A stretch of DNA of 64,000 nt from NCBI RefSeq assembly GCF_009914315.1, contig NZ_CP042596.1, positions 1,364,001 to 1,428,000 on the forward strand, read 5' to 3'. The notes under the pieces are model-generated. The model was not told the DNA's origin. It did not search any database and saw nothing but the letters and a program-made list of their open reading frames with translations. The translations under genes were made by a program, and so were the position numbers. Source of the DNA: Granulicella sp. WH15 (GTDB taxonomy: Bacteria; Acidobacteriota; Terriglobia; Terriglobales; Acidobacteriaceae). Shown here piece after piece: positions 25,718 to 34,405 of the stretch; the stretch's first letter is position 1; each line of letters begins with the position of its first letter.

Positions 25718-26506
25718 ATGATTCTCAGCAGGACCCATTGCCTGACTCTTCTTGCCGGCGCTTTGCTGGTTGCCTCCGCTGTGGGGCAATCGGCAAAGCA
25801 GGCGTCTCCCCCGCGCGCCTCGGCGATACCGCGTCTTGCCGACGGCAAGCCCAATCTCAACGGCATCTGGCAGTCGATCGGCGGGGCTGATGTCGACCTG
25901 CAGGATCACGCAGCGGACAAATATGCACCCGGTGCACAGAGTGTTGTCGAAGAGCACACGATCCCTTACCTGCCGGATGCTCAGAAGCAGCGAGACCAGA
26001 ACTTCGCCCAGCGCAACAGCCTCGATCCTGTGACGACGAAGTGCAATCTTCCTGGTGTGCCGCGCATCACCTATGCGCGCAATCTGCCATTCCAGATCTT
26101 CCAGTTGCCCAAGGGTGACAAGATCACCGTGCTCTATGAGTACGCGGAGGCGCATCGCTTCCTTTACACCAACGGAACGCCGCATCCGCCGGGACATATC
26201 AACTGGTACCTCGGCGACTCTCGCGCCAAGTGGGAGGGCGACACCCTGGTGGTAGATTCAATCGACTTCCTGAACGACATCTGGCTGGATCACGCTGGCG
26301 ATTACATAAGCCCCGAGCTTCATGTGATCGAACGCTACAAGCTGATCGACGCCGACCATCTCGACTACAAGGTTGAGATTGACGATCCGAAGGTCTACGC
26401 GAAGCCGTGGCATATCAACCTGATTCTCTACCGGCGCACGGAGAAGAACTTCCAGCTTCTGGACTATGTCTGCTACGCCTTTCCCTACGAGAAGTACTAC
26501 CCGTAG
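25718..26506 (+). CDS. Secreted protein of the acidobacterial 'GIWQ' family (copy 1)
   Basis: 262 residues from ATG 25718 (GGGAAG upstream), N-terminal signal sequence. The mature start PRLADGKPNLNGIWQSIGG is the hallmark of a large uncharacterised secreted family common in Acidobacteriota. Later segments include RITYARNLPFQIFQLPKGDKI, WYLGDSRAKWEGDTLVVDS and HVIERYKLIDADHLDYKVEI. The repeated pattern of strand pairs suggests a lipocalin-like or beta-barrel soluble fold (inference). Function unknown. It shares the G-D-S-R-x-x-W-E-G and V-I-E-R-(Y/F)-K motifs with the next gene. Confidence 0.7.
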   Translation: MILSRTHCLTLLAGALLVASAVGQSAKQASPPRASAIPRLADGKPNLNGIWQSIGGADVDLQDHAADKYAPGAQSVVEEHTIPYLPDAQKQRDQNFAQRNSLDPVTTKCNLPGVPRITYARNLPFQIFQLPKGDKITVLYEYAEAHRFLYTNGTPHPPGHINWYLGDSRAKWEGDTLVVDSIDFLNDIWLDHAGDYISPELHVIERYKLIDADHLDYKVEIDDPKVYAKPWHINLILYRRTEKNFQLLDYVCYAFPYEKYYP

Positions 26507-26550
26507 CCGTCAGTTTCCAACCGAAACGCAATGCGACAGGAGAGTCACAA

Positions 26551-27606
26551 GTGAACACGAGATATAAGCATCAAGCAATGGCGCTGCTGCTTGGAGTTAC
26601 GAGCCTACACGGTCACGCACAGTCGCCAGCCAAGCCTTGGAAGCCGACGCTGTTAAGCGACGGACAGCCCGACGTGCAGGGCACATGGACTGCTGTCTAC
26701 TACGGCATGGGCTGCCTGACCAACCCGACCAACGGCGATGTGAACTGCGTGCCGCCTCCCGGCCCCAGACCTGCGGCGGGCACTGCGAACGCCGGAGGGC
26801 CGCCCTCAGTGGATGCCACCGGCAAGGCTCCCGGCCAGCGCGGTAACGGCAATCCACCCAGCATCGTGAACGCGCAGCCCGACGGTAGCCGTGGCGGCAG
26901 GGGTGAGGGTGCCCCGAGGGCAGCGCGCAACGCCCCCAGCCGCATCATCGACACGCCCAACTACGACATTCCCTACACGCCGGAGGCTCTCGCTCATCAG
27001 CAGGATCTCTTCGCCCACTACTATGAGTTCGCACGCTACGGCGATATCGATCCGCAGCAGCGTTGCTGGCCTCTGGGCGCTGTTCGCCAGTTCACCTGGC
27101 ACGATGTCAAGATCGAGCAGTACCCCGGCTATCTGCTCTTCATCTACTCCGGCGCGGAGCAGTACCGCATCGTCTACCTCGACAACCGCCCGCACATCGG
27201 TAACGACCTGAAGCTTTGGTTCGGCGACTCGCGCGGCCACTGGGAGGGAACCACCCTCGTCGTCGATACCACCAGCAACAACGCCAAGGGACGCTTGAGT
27301 CGTGCAGGAGATTTCTCAAGCGACAAGGTCCACTACATCGAACGCTTTAAGTTCACCGGCCCGAACACGCTGCGCTACGAGGCCACCTTCGATGACCCAT
27401 CGGTCTACACGCGTCCCTGGACCTTCGCGGTCGATGAGAAGCGTGCCTACTTCGGTGGCGATGGCGGCGTACCAACCGGACCTGTAACGGAGGAGTCGCA
27501 GGCCAAGTTCGAGCTGTGGGAGGAGGCGTGCCAGGAGGGTCTCATCCCCGGCGGCAACGACGTCCCCGGGCTGCCGCTCATCCCGGTCGACTACACCTCG
27601 AAGTAA
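26551..27606 (+). CDS. Secreted protein of the acidobacterial 'GIWQ' family (copy 2)
   Basis: 351 residues from GTG 26551 with GGAGA upstream. Signal sequence MALLLGVTSLHGHAQ. It begins LLSDGQPDVQGTWTAVYYGMG, followed by a Pro/Gly-rich insert (about residues 65-130), then the family core: RQFTWHDVKIEQYPGYLLFIYSG, LWFGDSRGHWEGTTLVVDTT, YIERFKFTGPNTLRYEATFDDP. It is a diverged tandem paralogue of the previous gene, differing mainly by the low-complexity insert. Function unknown; expected in the periplasm or outside the cell. Confidence 0.7.
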   Translation: MNTRYKHQAMALLLGVTSLHGHAQSPAKPWKPTLLSDGQPDVQGTWTAVYYGMGCLTNPTNGDVNCVPPPGPRPAAGTANAGGPPSVDATGKAPGQRGNGNPPSIVNAQPDGSRGGRGEGAPRAARNAPSRIIDTPNYDIPYTPEALAHQQDLFAHYYEFARYGDIDPQQRCWPLGAVRQFTWHDVKIEQYPGYLLFIYSGAEQYRIVYLDNRPHIGNDLKLWFGDSRGHWEGTTLVVDTTSNNAKGRLSRAGDFSSDKVHYIERFKFTGPNTLRYEATFDDPSVYTRPWTFAVDEKRAYFGGDGGVPTGPVTEESQAKFELWEEACQEGLIPGGNDVPGLPLIPVDYTSK

Positions 27607-27682
27607 ATCCAGGCCTCGGCAGCTGCCCTCATCGCACGACGGCTGCCGAGGCCAGAGACTGCAACGCAAAGGAAGAGAACTC

Positions 27683-28294
27683 ATGCTTGGACATCGATCG
27701 TTCGTACCCACACTGGCTCTGCTTACAGCGGCCTTCGCCAGTGACTTGCCAGCGCAGCAGCTCCCATTAGCTTCGGGGGTAGAGAAGCTCTGCACCATCG
27801 AATTCAGCAAAGACTCGCGACGCCCGGCGCGGGTCGAAGACCAGGCGTTGCCATGCCTGGAGCAGGCTGCGCAGAAGCTGAAGGACGCGCCCGGTATAAA
27901 GCTGGTGCTTGTCGGCATCTCGCATCCTCTCTACGACCACGCCGAAGCGGAGCACGGCATGGAGCGTATGCACGAAGATCCCACAGGACTCGATGTGCGC
28001 TTCAGCGACGTCGCCGCCTACCGTGCCATCAACACCAAGGCCTATCTCACGCAGTGGCTGCACGCCGACGCAACGCGCATCATCCCGACCACCGATGAGT
28101 ACACGCTCGGTCGGCGAGTCCTCGTCTATACGGTTCCAGCTGACGCCGACTTCAATCACAACTACACGAAGACGACGCCGACGAACGAATCGAAGTGCAC
28201 GATCAAGCCCTGCCCGATTCCCACCGAGGACGTCTTAACCCCGCAGCTGCGGGGTCAAATCCTTGCATCCAAGGGCGACGTGAAGGCTCATTAG
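27683..28294 (+). CDS. Secreted OmpA-like domain protein
   Basis: 203 residues from ATG 27683 (GGAAGAGAA upstream), with a short signal peptide. LCTIEFSKDSRRPARVEDQALPCLEQAAQKLKDAPGIKLVLVGIS, AAYRAINTKAYLTQWLHADATRIIPTTDEYTLGRRVLVYTVP follows the OmpA/MotB pattern: beta-strand, helix, G-strand, N-T-K-x-Y-L helix, final strand. It is the last gene of the receptor-3 unit. Binding to peptidoglycan is the usual role of the fold; the usual peptidoglycan-contact Asp and Arg are only partly recognisable. Confidence 0.65.
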   Translation: MLGHRSFVPTLALLTAAFASDLPAQQLPLASGVEKLCTIEFSKDSRRPARVEDQALPCLEQAAQKLKDAPGIKLVLVGISHPLYDHAEAEHGMERMHEDPTGLDVRFSDVAAYRAINTKAYLTQWLHADATRIIPTTDEYTLGRRVLVYTVPADADFNHNYTKTTPTNESKCTIKPCPIPTEDVLTPQLRGQILASKGDVKAH

Positions 28295-28568
28295 CGTTGT
28301 TATGCTTTTAGGAGAGAGTGGGGTCTCCAGAAGATCGTCTCGCAATCAGGATCGTGCACCATTATGCCAGGTCCTCTGGGCGAGCCGTGGTTCCTCTGTA
28401 GGCAGACCGGGAGCCCCCCTCGCCCCACCCACAGACAAGACTTGTGTCCTTCAATCCGCGTTCGATATTGGCAAGTCGCTCATTCGAGAGGAGAGTCGAT
28501 GCAAGCATCGGACCTGGGCAACTTTCGAGACGAACGCACTCCATCTCCTCTTTTGAGTGGTGAGGTTT
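28295..28568. other. Gap after the receptor-3 unit
   Basis: No gene recognised. Complementary runs AGAGGAGA (28487-28494) and TCTCCTCT (28544-28551, followed by TTT) could form a long-loop terminator. A stretch with unbroken small frames (28302-28556) has no family resemblance. Confidence 0.25.
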
Positions 28569-29480
28569 TCATGCGTTTTGGGCGAGAAGACCCGCAACCG
28601 AGCGTGCGAGACGCGTGCCGTGGGGATCGGCGGCAGGATTCAATGGGACAAAGATTGCGGCCTCTTCGCGGCGGCAGAGAATGTTGCTAGCCACGAGGCG
28701 GCGCATAGTAGTGATTGCTGACGGAGCGCTGCCACAGTCCAGGCCGATCCATTCGTCATAACTGTGGTCCGTGATCCGAAGGCCCGTCACGTCTTCGAGC
28801 GCGCCTTGGATACGTTTACGTGCGTCTATATTTTCGGCGCTGGGCGTCCATGCGGGTTGTAGCAGCGAAGCTTCGCTGTCGAGCTGATGGAAGAGGTTTG
28901 CGATCCCAAGCTGCTGAAGACGCATCAGGTGGCCGCTCCAGTAGTGGGTGGTTTTGGTGATCACGGTGATGACGTTCTTGATCTCCTTTTGTACGCGAAA
29001 GGAGGGCCCGGCGAGCAACAAAATCGAGCCCTCTTCCGGGCGCACGGAGACGTTCTCCATAGTGATCGCGCGCAACAACCACCCGGCCATGGTGTGATTG
29101 CGGCAGGGCACGCGCAGCCAGCCTGGCGATGAGAATGGCGCTGCCTGCAAGCGCGCGGCGAGTTCGATGCCACGCACGATCTCGTCACATACCTCGGCGT
29201 AGTGCGCGGGTTCTGCGAGGATCGACTCCGGCGTACCGGGTTTCAGCAGCTAGCCCTTGTGCGGCGGGCCGCCCGCCATAGCGAGGTCACAAAACGAACC
29301 CCACATGCGGTCCCATGCGACGTTGCCGTCCACATCGAACGCTAACGGGGCCGAACCCATCGACACGGGCTGCACGTCGTCTGTACGGTCACGGTAGATA
29401 CTGGGCAGCAGTGTTTGCATGCGCTCCTCGGCCTGTTGAATGACGTCGGATGTCGTGAGTTGCGTGACGGTTTCGCTCAT
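28569..29480 (-). pseudogene. Unrecognised enzyme-like gene interrupted by an in-frame amber codon
   Basis: ATG 29480 (GGGG upstream) to 28569 is one continuous frame of about 303 codons broken by a single TAG at 29250-29252, after MAGGPPHKG. The text resumes at once as LLKPGTPESILAEPAHY. Downstream it reads WLRVPCRNHTMAGWLLRAI, GPSFRVQKEIKNVITVITKT, THYWSGHL and TMRRLVASNILCRREEAAI, all protein-like and compositionally even across the stop. The family is not recognised. The simplest reading is a recent nonsense mutation; the position after GGPPHKG, where a bulky residue could be tolerated, makes readthrough conceivable but unsupported. Confidence 0.55.
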
Positions 29481-30675
29481 AGTGGTTGCCCCGGTGCTTT
29501 CCTTTCAGATCTTTTGCAGTATCAGTCTTTATCTATTTTCGCGGAATTGAATCGCCAGGAAATCGATCCGCCGATCCACGAGACCATGCGGATGCCAACC
29601 GCGCGTTCTACAGTGCCGCAATCGAAGTCATTGGCGATCCCTCCGACTCCGGCGGCGCATGAGGGAGGCGTATCACCTACCTGCCAGCCCGGAGCAAATG
29701 TCTCCGTGGTCTGCCCCGTATACCCTGCCGCAATAGAAGTGCAGCACAAAGCCGCATCGAGCAGCCATCGGGGTGACTCATTGTTGCCTCGATGGCTGAA
29801 ACAATGAAGTCCATCACATCGCGATCCGCCATACTGGCAGATGGATGCGTGCACGTAGCCGTTCGGCGCGTGTGCCGCAATGGAGATCGTAGGAGGCATA
29901 TCATTGCTGATCTTGCGGTCAAAGACTCCTTGCATCACCCATACATCCGGGCGCTGGCCTTGAACTGCGCCGTAAAGAAAGAGGGCGGGGAAGTCCTAGC
30001 TCTCAGCGGAAGAATTCATTCACCACTTTGGACTCCTATCTCTGCTTTCCTTTCAAATCCCGCACGAAAGAAGCGCTGACATATCCCGGCGAACAATTCC
30101 ATTCCACAGTGACCATGAGCTGCTGCCCATCTTCGCTGTCCCAGCTTGCGCCCGCACTGTTCCATGCCCAAAACACTTGCCTGCCATACAGACTCGGTCG
30201 CCCGGTCCTAATTGAGTGATCATTGCTCACTCCTGAGGAGTGCATACCTCAGATTGGAAAAAACGGGCAAGCCAGCTCTCTAGGACCGCTCGCATAGCAG
30301 AGCTGGTGGTGATCTTTTGACCTGCCACGCTTGAAAGCATCGAAAGAAATCCGCCGATACGGTAACCATGGGGAAGACTTGATGATCGAATCTTACCGAA
30401 AGCATCTTTGATGCTGAGGAAGGTTACGACGACAATCGTAATTGCCGGGGACACGTGGCTGTGGCCATTCTCGTTGTGTGCTCGGTGGTGCCTCCAATCC
30501 AAGAACGTGAACAGACTCTATAGAGCGACAGAGCGTAATGGTATGGGGTATGCCTCTCGGCCTCAGTAGTTCCAGTTCGTCACCAAGAAGATCTCCGAGC
30601 GGTCGATATATACAAGATCGTTTATGTCATACGTGTCACATAACAAACTTCAGACTCCGTTGTCTAAACCAGCAA
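29481..30675. other. Decayed or non-coding stretch before the sigma factor
   Basis: Several minus-strand frames look like broken coding sequence without a recognisable family: 29522-29938 (VMQGVFDRKISNDMPPTIS...) and 30036-30245 (YGRQVFWAWNSAGASWDSED), separated by stops and frame changes. The rest (30246-30675) has no convincing ORF and should contain the promoter of the sigma-factor gene. No RNA or IS end recognised. Confidence 0.3.
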
Positions 30676-31287
30676 ATGGAAGCTTTGGAACGAGAAGCGA
30701 TTCGACGCGTTTTAGTCGGGGACCGCGAAGAGTACCGCATCCTGATGGAGCGTCACTTACCCGCGGTTCTGCGCATGACGCTGCGCGTGACCGGTAACCT
30801 CGAGGACGCAGAAGAGGCTGCGCAGGAGGCTTTTGTCCAGGCTTACAAGAAACTGTCGACCTTCCGCGAACAAGCGGCCTTCGGAACATGGGTATACCGC
30901 ATCGCTATGAACTGCGCTTTCAATCTCATCAAACGTCGCACGCGTCACCCAGAGTGGAACGCCGAATCACTGGATGATGCTCCACATGCGGAATCTCCCG
31001 TTTCACCACACCTCACGCCAGAGGCTGCTTTGCTGGATGCGGAAGCCGCGCGCGAACGCGAGCGCGCCATGAATCTTCTCACTCCCATGGAAAGAACAGC
31101 CTTCGTTCTGCGCCACATCGAAGAACAGCCGGTGAGCGTGATTGCAAACGCTCTCGGAACCAGTCCCAATTCAGCCCGGCAAACGTTGTTCCGCGCGGTT
31201 GCCAAACTGCGCAAAGAGCTCGGACCACCGCGAAGCAACTCCGGTTCTGCGTTCTCAACGCCCCCGCTTCTCAAGGAGCTGCCGTGA
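30676..31287 (+). CDS. ECF sigma factor (RpoE-like)
   Basis: 203 residues from ATG 30676; the frame is open upstream but the family begins here. Region 2 reads GDREEYRILMERHLPAVLRMTLRVTGNLEDAEEAAQEAFVQAYKKLSTFREQAAFGTWVYRIAMNCAFNLIKRR, and region 4 LLTPMERTAFVLRHIEEQPVSVIANALGTSPNSARQTLFRAVAKLRKEL. It directs RNA polymerase to a dedicated promoter set, usually held inactive by a membrane anti-sigma factor. The next gene overlaps its stop by four bases (GTGA), so the two are translationally coupled. Confidence 0.92.
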   Translation: MEALEREAIRRVLVGDREEYRILMERHLPAVLRMTLRVTGNLEDAEEAAQEAFVQAYKKLSTFREQAAFGTWVYRIAMNCAFNLIKRRTRHPEWNAESLDDAPHAESPVSPHLTPEAALLDAEAARERERAMNLLTPMERTAFVLRHIEEQPVSVIANALGTSPNSARQTLFRAVAKLRKELGPPRSNSGSAFSTPPLLKELP

Positions 31288-32567
31288 AGCCCTTCAACGA
31301 AAACGATCTGATCGCATATCACCTTCATGAACTTTCGCCCGGCAGGGCGCGTGCGCTGGAGCAGACCCTGCGAGTCGATCCCTCCCTGGCCTCCGAGTCA
31401 GAGGCATATGCAGCGATGTTGCGCTCCTTCAAGGGCGGCGTCCCGCTGGAGATCAGTGAAGAGATTGTCGAGCGCAATTGGAGGAGTGTGTGGTCTAAGC
31501 TCCCGCGGCAACCTCTGAGGCCTGTGAGATTTTCCCGATGGCTTCTTCCCACACTGGCCGGGCTTGGACTCGCCTTTGCCGCAACGTCCCTCTTCATCAC
31601 CACGCAACATCATGCAGACAGGACTTCCACGCTTCACCGGCCCAACGACATGGTTCAGTCGAAGCCTCCCTCACAGGACTCACTCTCCACAGATGCAACG
31701 GCTATTGCCTCCAACGCCAATCCGCGAAGCTTGCGCCGGAAACCGGTTCTCCCCGATGTTCCGCTGTCGGCTTCTCCGAACTTGCTACTGTATAACGTTC
31801 CCCCGCGCATCCTCTCGTCTATTCCGGATCTTGTCGAGCCAGCCCCCGTACTCCGGTTCATTCCTCTTGCTCGGGGCCCTGTTCCGTCGTCTCTGACGCT
31901 GGACCTCCCACCCATCGCCATCCAACCGGCAACGCCTTCCCAGATCCCCGGATCGGACAGCTCTTCGAAGCACAGGCGTCAGCGCAATGCTATTCATCGT
32001 GAGCATCCCATCGATGTAACGCTCGCTATGGGGGGGATACTTATCGGCACGCGCGACGTCCACAAAGACGAGACCACGTACTCTCAAGGGGCAACTCACG
32101 CCATAAGTGCGATCGCGTCCTTTCATCAGCAGCTGAGACCGGCAGTCGGCTATCGAGTAGCGGTGTCTTACGCCCGTCCCGATTTTCTCTACGGATATCG
32201 CACTGCTTTCACGAGCACAGGAACCGACTTGAACCAGCGTATCTATGAAGTTGCCGGCACTTATGTTCTCCAGGGACCACATCATGGAATCGTGAGTACA
32301 GTCGTTGAGGGGGGAGCGGGACTCATGGGTTTCCTACCCACCAAGAAGAACTCGGGGACCGGCACGAGTTTGCGTGGCTCCGTAATCGTCGGCGCGAGTG
32401 CAGACTTAGCCGTGACAAAACACCTGGCCATCCATACCAGCTACCGAATGCAGATATTCAAAGGACCAGACTTCCAATCCACTGACAATGCCGTTCCCGC
32501 CGTCAGCACCACCCTCATCAGCAACGAGCCTATGGTAGGCATCACCTACCGTTTCTCCCATAAATAA
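31284..32567 (+). CDS. Anti-sigma-like inner-membrane protein ending in an outer-membrane beta-barrel-like domain
   Basis: 427 residues from GTG 31284, overlapping the sigma-factor stop. Residues 1-80 look like a short cytosolic anti-sigma domain (MKPFNENDLIAYHLHELSPGRARALEQ...RNWRSVWSKL), with no Cys, so no ZAS-type zinc site. One membrane span follows (WLLPTLAGLGLAFAATSLFI, about 86-105), then a Pro/Ser-rich linker (about 107-240). Residues about 240-427 have amphipathic strands and end MVGITYRFSHK, like small outer-membrane barrels and like the next gene. The chain could cross inner membrane, periplasm and outer membrane. Domain calls rest on sequence pattern and position. Confidence 0.65.
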   Translation: MKPFNENDLIAYHLHELSPGRARALEQTLRVDPSLASESEAYAAMLRSFKGGVPLEISEEIVERNWRSVWSKLPRQPLRPVRFSRWLLPTLAGLGLAFAATSLFITTQHHADRTSTLHRPNDMVQSKPPSQDSLSTDATAIASNANPRSLRRKPVLPDVPLSASPNLLLYNVPPRILSSIPDLVEPAPVLRFIPLARGPVPSSLTLDLPPIAIQPATPSQIPGSDSSSKHRRQRNAIHREHPIDVTLAMGGILIGTRDVHKDETTYSQGATHAISAIASFHQQLRPAVGYRVAVSYARPDFLYGYRTAFTSTGTDLNQRIYEVAGTYVLQGPHHGIVSTVVEGGAGLMGFLPTKKNSGTGTSLRGSVIVGASADLAVTKHLAIHTSYRMQIFKGPDFQSTDNAVPAVSTTLISNEPMVGITYRFSHK

Positions 32568-32598
32568 ACATCTACACCTACCCCACGGAGTTCTTGTC

Positions 32599-33372
32599 TT
32601 GAATTTGAACTTACAGTCTTTCCGGCGCATCGTTATCGTTCATGCCACCATTCTTGCCGCCAGCCCTGTTCTATTCGCGCAGGCCGTCCCAGCTCAGAAC
32701 ACGCCGGTCACGGATTCCAGCAGCGCTGTCTTTTCTTCGCCATCGATCCCGCATATAGAACATCCCAAATATCACGTGGAGACCTCTGTCTCCGTGGGTT
32801 CAATGGCGCAACTATCCGCGGACCGCGTCAGTGATACCAAGACCGATCTGATGACGCAGAGTCTTTCGCCATCGGCTGGAGTGTTTGCTACCTTTCGACA
32901 GAGCTTCAAGCCATGGCTCGGCTACTCGGTGAACTTCGGATACACACATTCGACCTATCGCTATACCGATACCGTTCTCGCACCCACAAACTCCACGGGA
33001 ACAACATCCAATACGCTGATTCCCGCGCACATGTATGAGGTCAGCGTCTCCTATATCGCGCAAAAGCACCTGACGAATCGCCTCACCGCATTCGGTGAGG
33101 CAGGAGGCGGAACCGTAGCCTTTGCGGCAAATAACATCGGGGGGTATCTCCCACGCAGATCCAACACGTTTCTTCCCGAGGTGATCGCAGGATTCGGTGT
33201 CGACTACCGCCTGCCACATGGGCTTGGTCTACGCGCACAGTACAGGGGCCTCTTTATCCGGTATCCGTACCCTGACTACGATCTCAGCATCAGGCTGAAG
33301 ACTATCGTCAGCGAACCGACGTTGAGCCTTACTTACACCTTCGGCAGGCACCCCCATCAAGCCCCAAATTGA
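32599..33372 (+). CDS. Outer-membrane beta-barrel protein
   Basis: 257 residues from TTG 32599 with GGAG eight bases upstream. A signal sequence (IVIVHATILAASPVLFAQA) is followed by a short linker and alternating strands: KYHVETSVSVGSMAQLS, AGVFATFRQSFKPWLGYSVNFGYTHST, AHMYEVSVSYIAQ, LTAFGEAGGGTVAF, FGVDYRLPHGLGLRAQYRGLFI and PTLSLTYTFGRH. It resembles the C-terminal barrel of the preceding protein, suggesting duplication. It is probably controlled by, or part of the sensing arrangement for, the upstream sigma/anti-sigma pair. Confidence 0.75.
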   Translation: MNLNLQSFRRIVIVHATILAASPVLFAQAVPAQNTPVTDSSSAVFSSPSIPHIEHPKYHVETSVSVGSMAQLSADRVSDTKTDLMTQSLSPSAGVFATFRQSFKPWLGYSVNFGYTHSTYRYTDTVLAPTNSTGTTSNTLIPAHMYEVSVSYIAQKHLTNRLTAFGEAGGGTVAFAANNIGGYLPRRSNTFLPEVIAGFGVDYRLPHGLGLRAQYRGLFIRYPYPDYDLSIRLKTIVSEPTLSLTYTFGRHPHQAPN

Positions 33373-33670
33373 CATCACCGCACACAAGCTCAATCGAACA
33401 CAGAAAATTCGAATTCATAACGATGCACGGCCTGATGGTGAAACCCATCGCTTTCTTATTCAGCTGAATCGGGGCTGGAGCGACGAAAATGGTGGCATGC
33501 TGATGCTGTTTCGAGGGCCAGAGGTGGAGACGCTCGAGGATGTCATACTCCCCACGAGTCGTTCTGCGTTTGGGTTTGAAATCTCCCCTGCTTCTTATCA
33601 CGCGGTGAGCCAGGTTCATCAGGGAGATCGCTACACCCTTGTCTTTTCGTTCTATGCCCATCGCTCCTAA
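33356..33670 (+). pseudogene. 2OG-Fe(II) oxygenase, C-terminal remnant without a start codon
   Basis: The frame ending at TAA 33668-33670 reads RIHNDARPDGETHRFLIQLNRGW, NGGMLMLF and FEISPASYHAVSQVHQGDRYTLVFSF: the H-x-D pair, distal His and 2OG-binding Arg of a prolyl-hydroxylase-type 2OG-Fe(II) oxygenase. A stop at 33323-33325 lies upstream, and no ATG, GTG or TTG occurs before the H-x-D box, so the N-terminus is lost. The stop is passed by the next gene's start (17-base overlap). A 110-codon frame on the other strand here is its shadow. Confidence 0.65.
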
Positions 33671-34286
33671 TCTCGATCCGGCAAATCTACTTCCGCAATC
33701 TGAGAGCCCGCTTCCTGCCTCTCTTCGGTTGTCAGGAGAGCGCGCGCTACTCAGGTTTCACGAATTGACACGGGAAAACTACACAACCGAACGCTTTCTT
33801 TCAGATTCGCCAACCGCAGATACTCTCTTACTAAAAGCTATTCCAGTGGAAAATGATCGTCTGTTGCGCTGCGAAGCGGCTAGTCCCGCGCTGGTAAGCT
33901 TTTGTTCGGAACGTGGGATCAAACTGGCTAATAGCGTCTACGCGGAGCAGGCAACCAAACTACTAGAAATCGCTCTCTTCGACGTGATCAAGCCGTTACC
34001 GTTCTTGTGGGCTGCTGTTTCTCAACTCGTATGGTGCTGTCATGTCGTACTTGGTCAGGATGATGACTACGATATAAGTTTGCATGGTCTATACGTCTTC
34101 TACGTGCTTCGTTGGATGTGGCGACAGATCTCACAAACCACCCATCGCAGTATCGACCGCGACTTTGCGCTCCGCCGAATCCTTGATATTAAAGAGGAAA
34201 TCGACGCCGTTCGCGCTCTCGAAGATTCTCCAGCGCTCACGGGGGCGGGAAAGCGCTTCCTTCAGGAGCTCTTTGTAAGTAGATGA
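33654..34286 (+). CDS. HEXXH-type peptide-modification protein remnant lacking the HEXXH segment
   Basis: About 210 residues from ATG 33654. FLWAAVSQLVWCCHVVLGQDDDYDIS resembles the part of 'HEXXH motif' peptide-modification proteins just before their active site, and LHGLYVFYVLRWMW ... ALTGAGKRFLQEL resembles their C-terminus. The roughly 70-80 residues expected between them, containing HEXXH, are absent, consistent with an in-frame internal deletion. Such proteins accompany 2OG oxygenases and radical SAM enzymes in ribosomal peptide (RiPP) clusters; here only the broken oxygenase is adjacent. The family link is from memory of motifs and is moderately sure. Confidence 0.4.
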   Translation: MPIAPNLDPANLLPQSESPLPASLRLSGERALLRFHELTRENYTTERFLSDSPTADTLLLKAIPVENDRLLRCEAASPALVSFCSERGIKLANSVYAEQATKLLEIALFDVIKPLPFLWAAVSQLVWCCHVVLGQDDDYDISLHGLYVFYVLRWMWRQISQTTHRSIDRDFALRRILDIKEEIDAVRALEDSPALTGAGKRFLQELFVSR

Positions 34287-34309
34287 AAAATTGAGACGCT
34301 TGTCTCAAT
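34285..34309 (-). terminator. Intrinsic terminator for the minus-strand unit
   Basis: ATTGAGAC (34290-34297), a four-base loop and GTCTCAAT (34302-34309); on the minus strand the hairpin is followed by TTTTTC. It lies about 100 bases beyond the stop of the minus-strand gene at 34406 and abuts the end of the plus-strand gene. Confidence 0.7.
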
Positions 34310-34405
34310 CGCGGGAACGCGGTAATTACTGGATATGTTAGAACTCGCTACTTCTGACAGGTGGTATCGTTCTGATCCTCCTATGGTAGAAAAACGAAGC
34401 CCAGT

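Noticed and set aside
30028..30219. Plus-strand small frame beginning MSCCPSS as a fourth Cys leader
   Set aside because: Only two Cys near the start, no promoter or terminator around it, and no receptor gene downstream.
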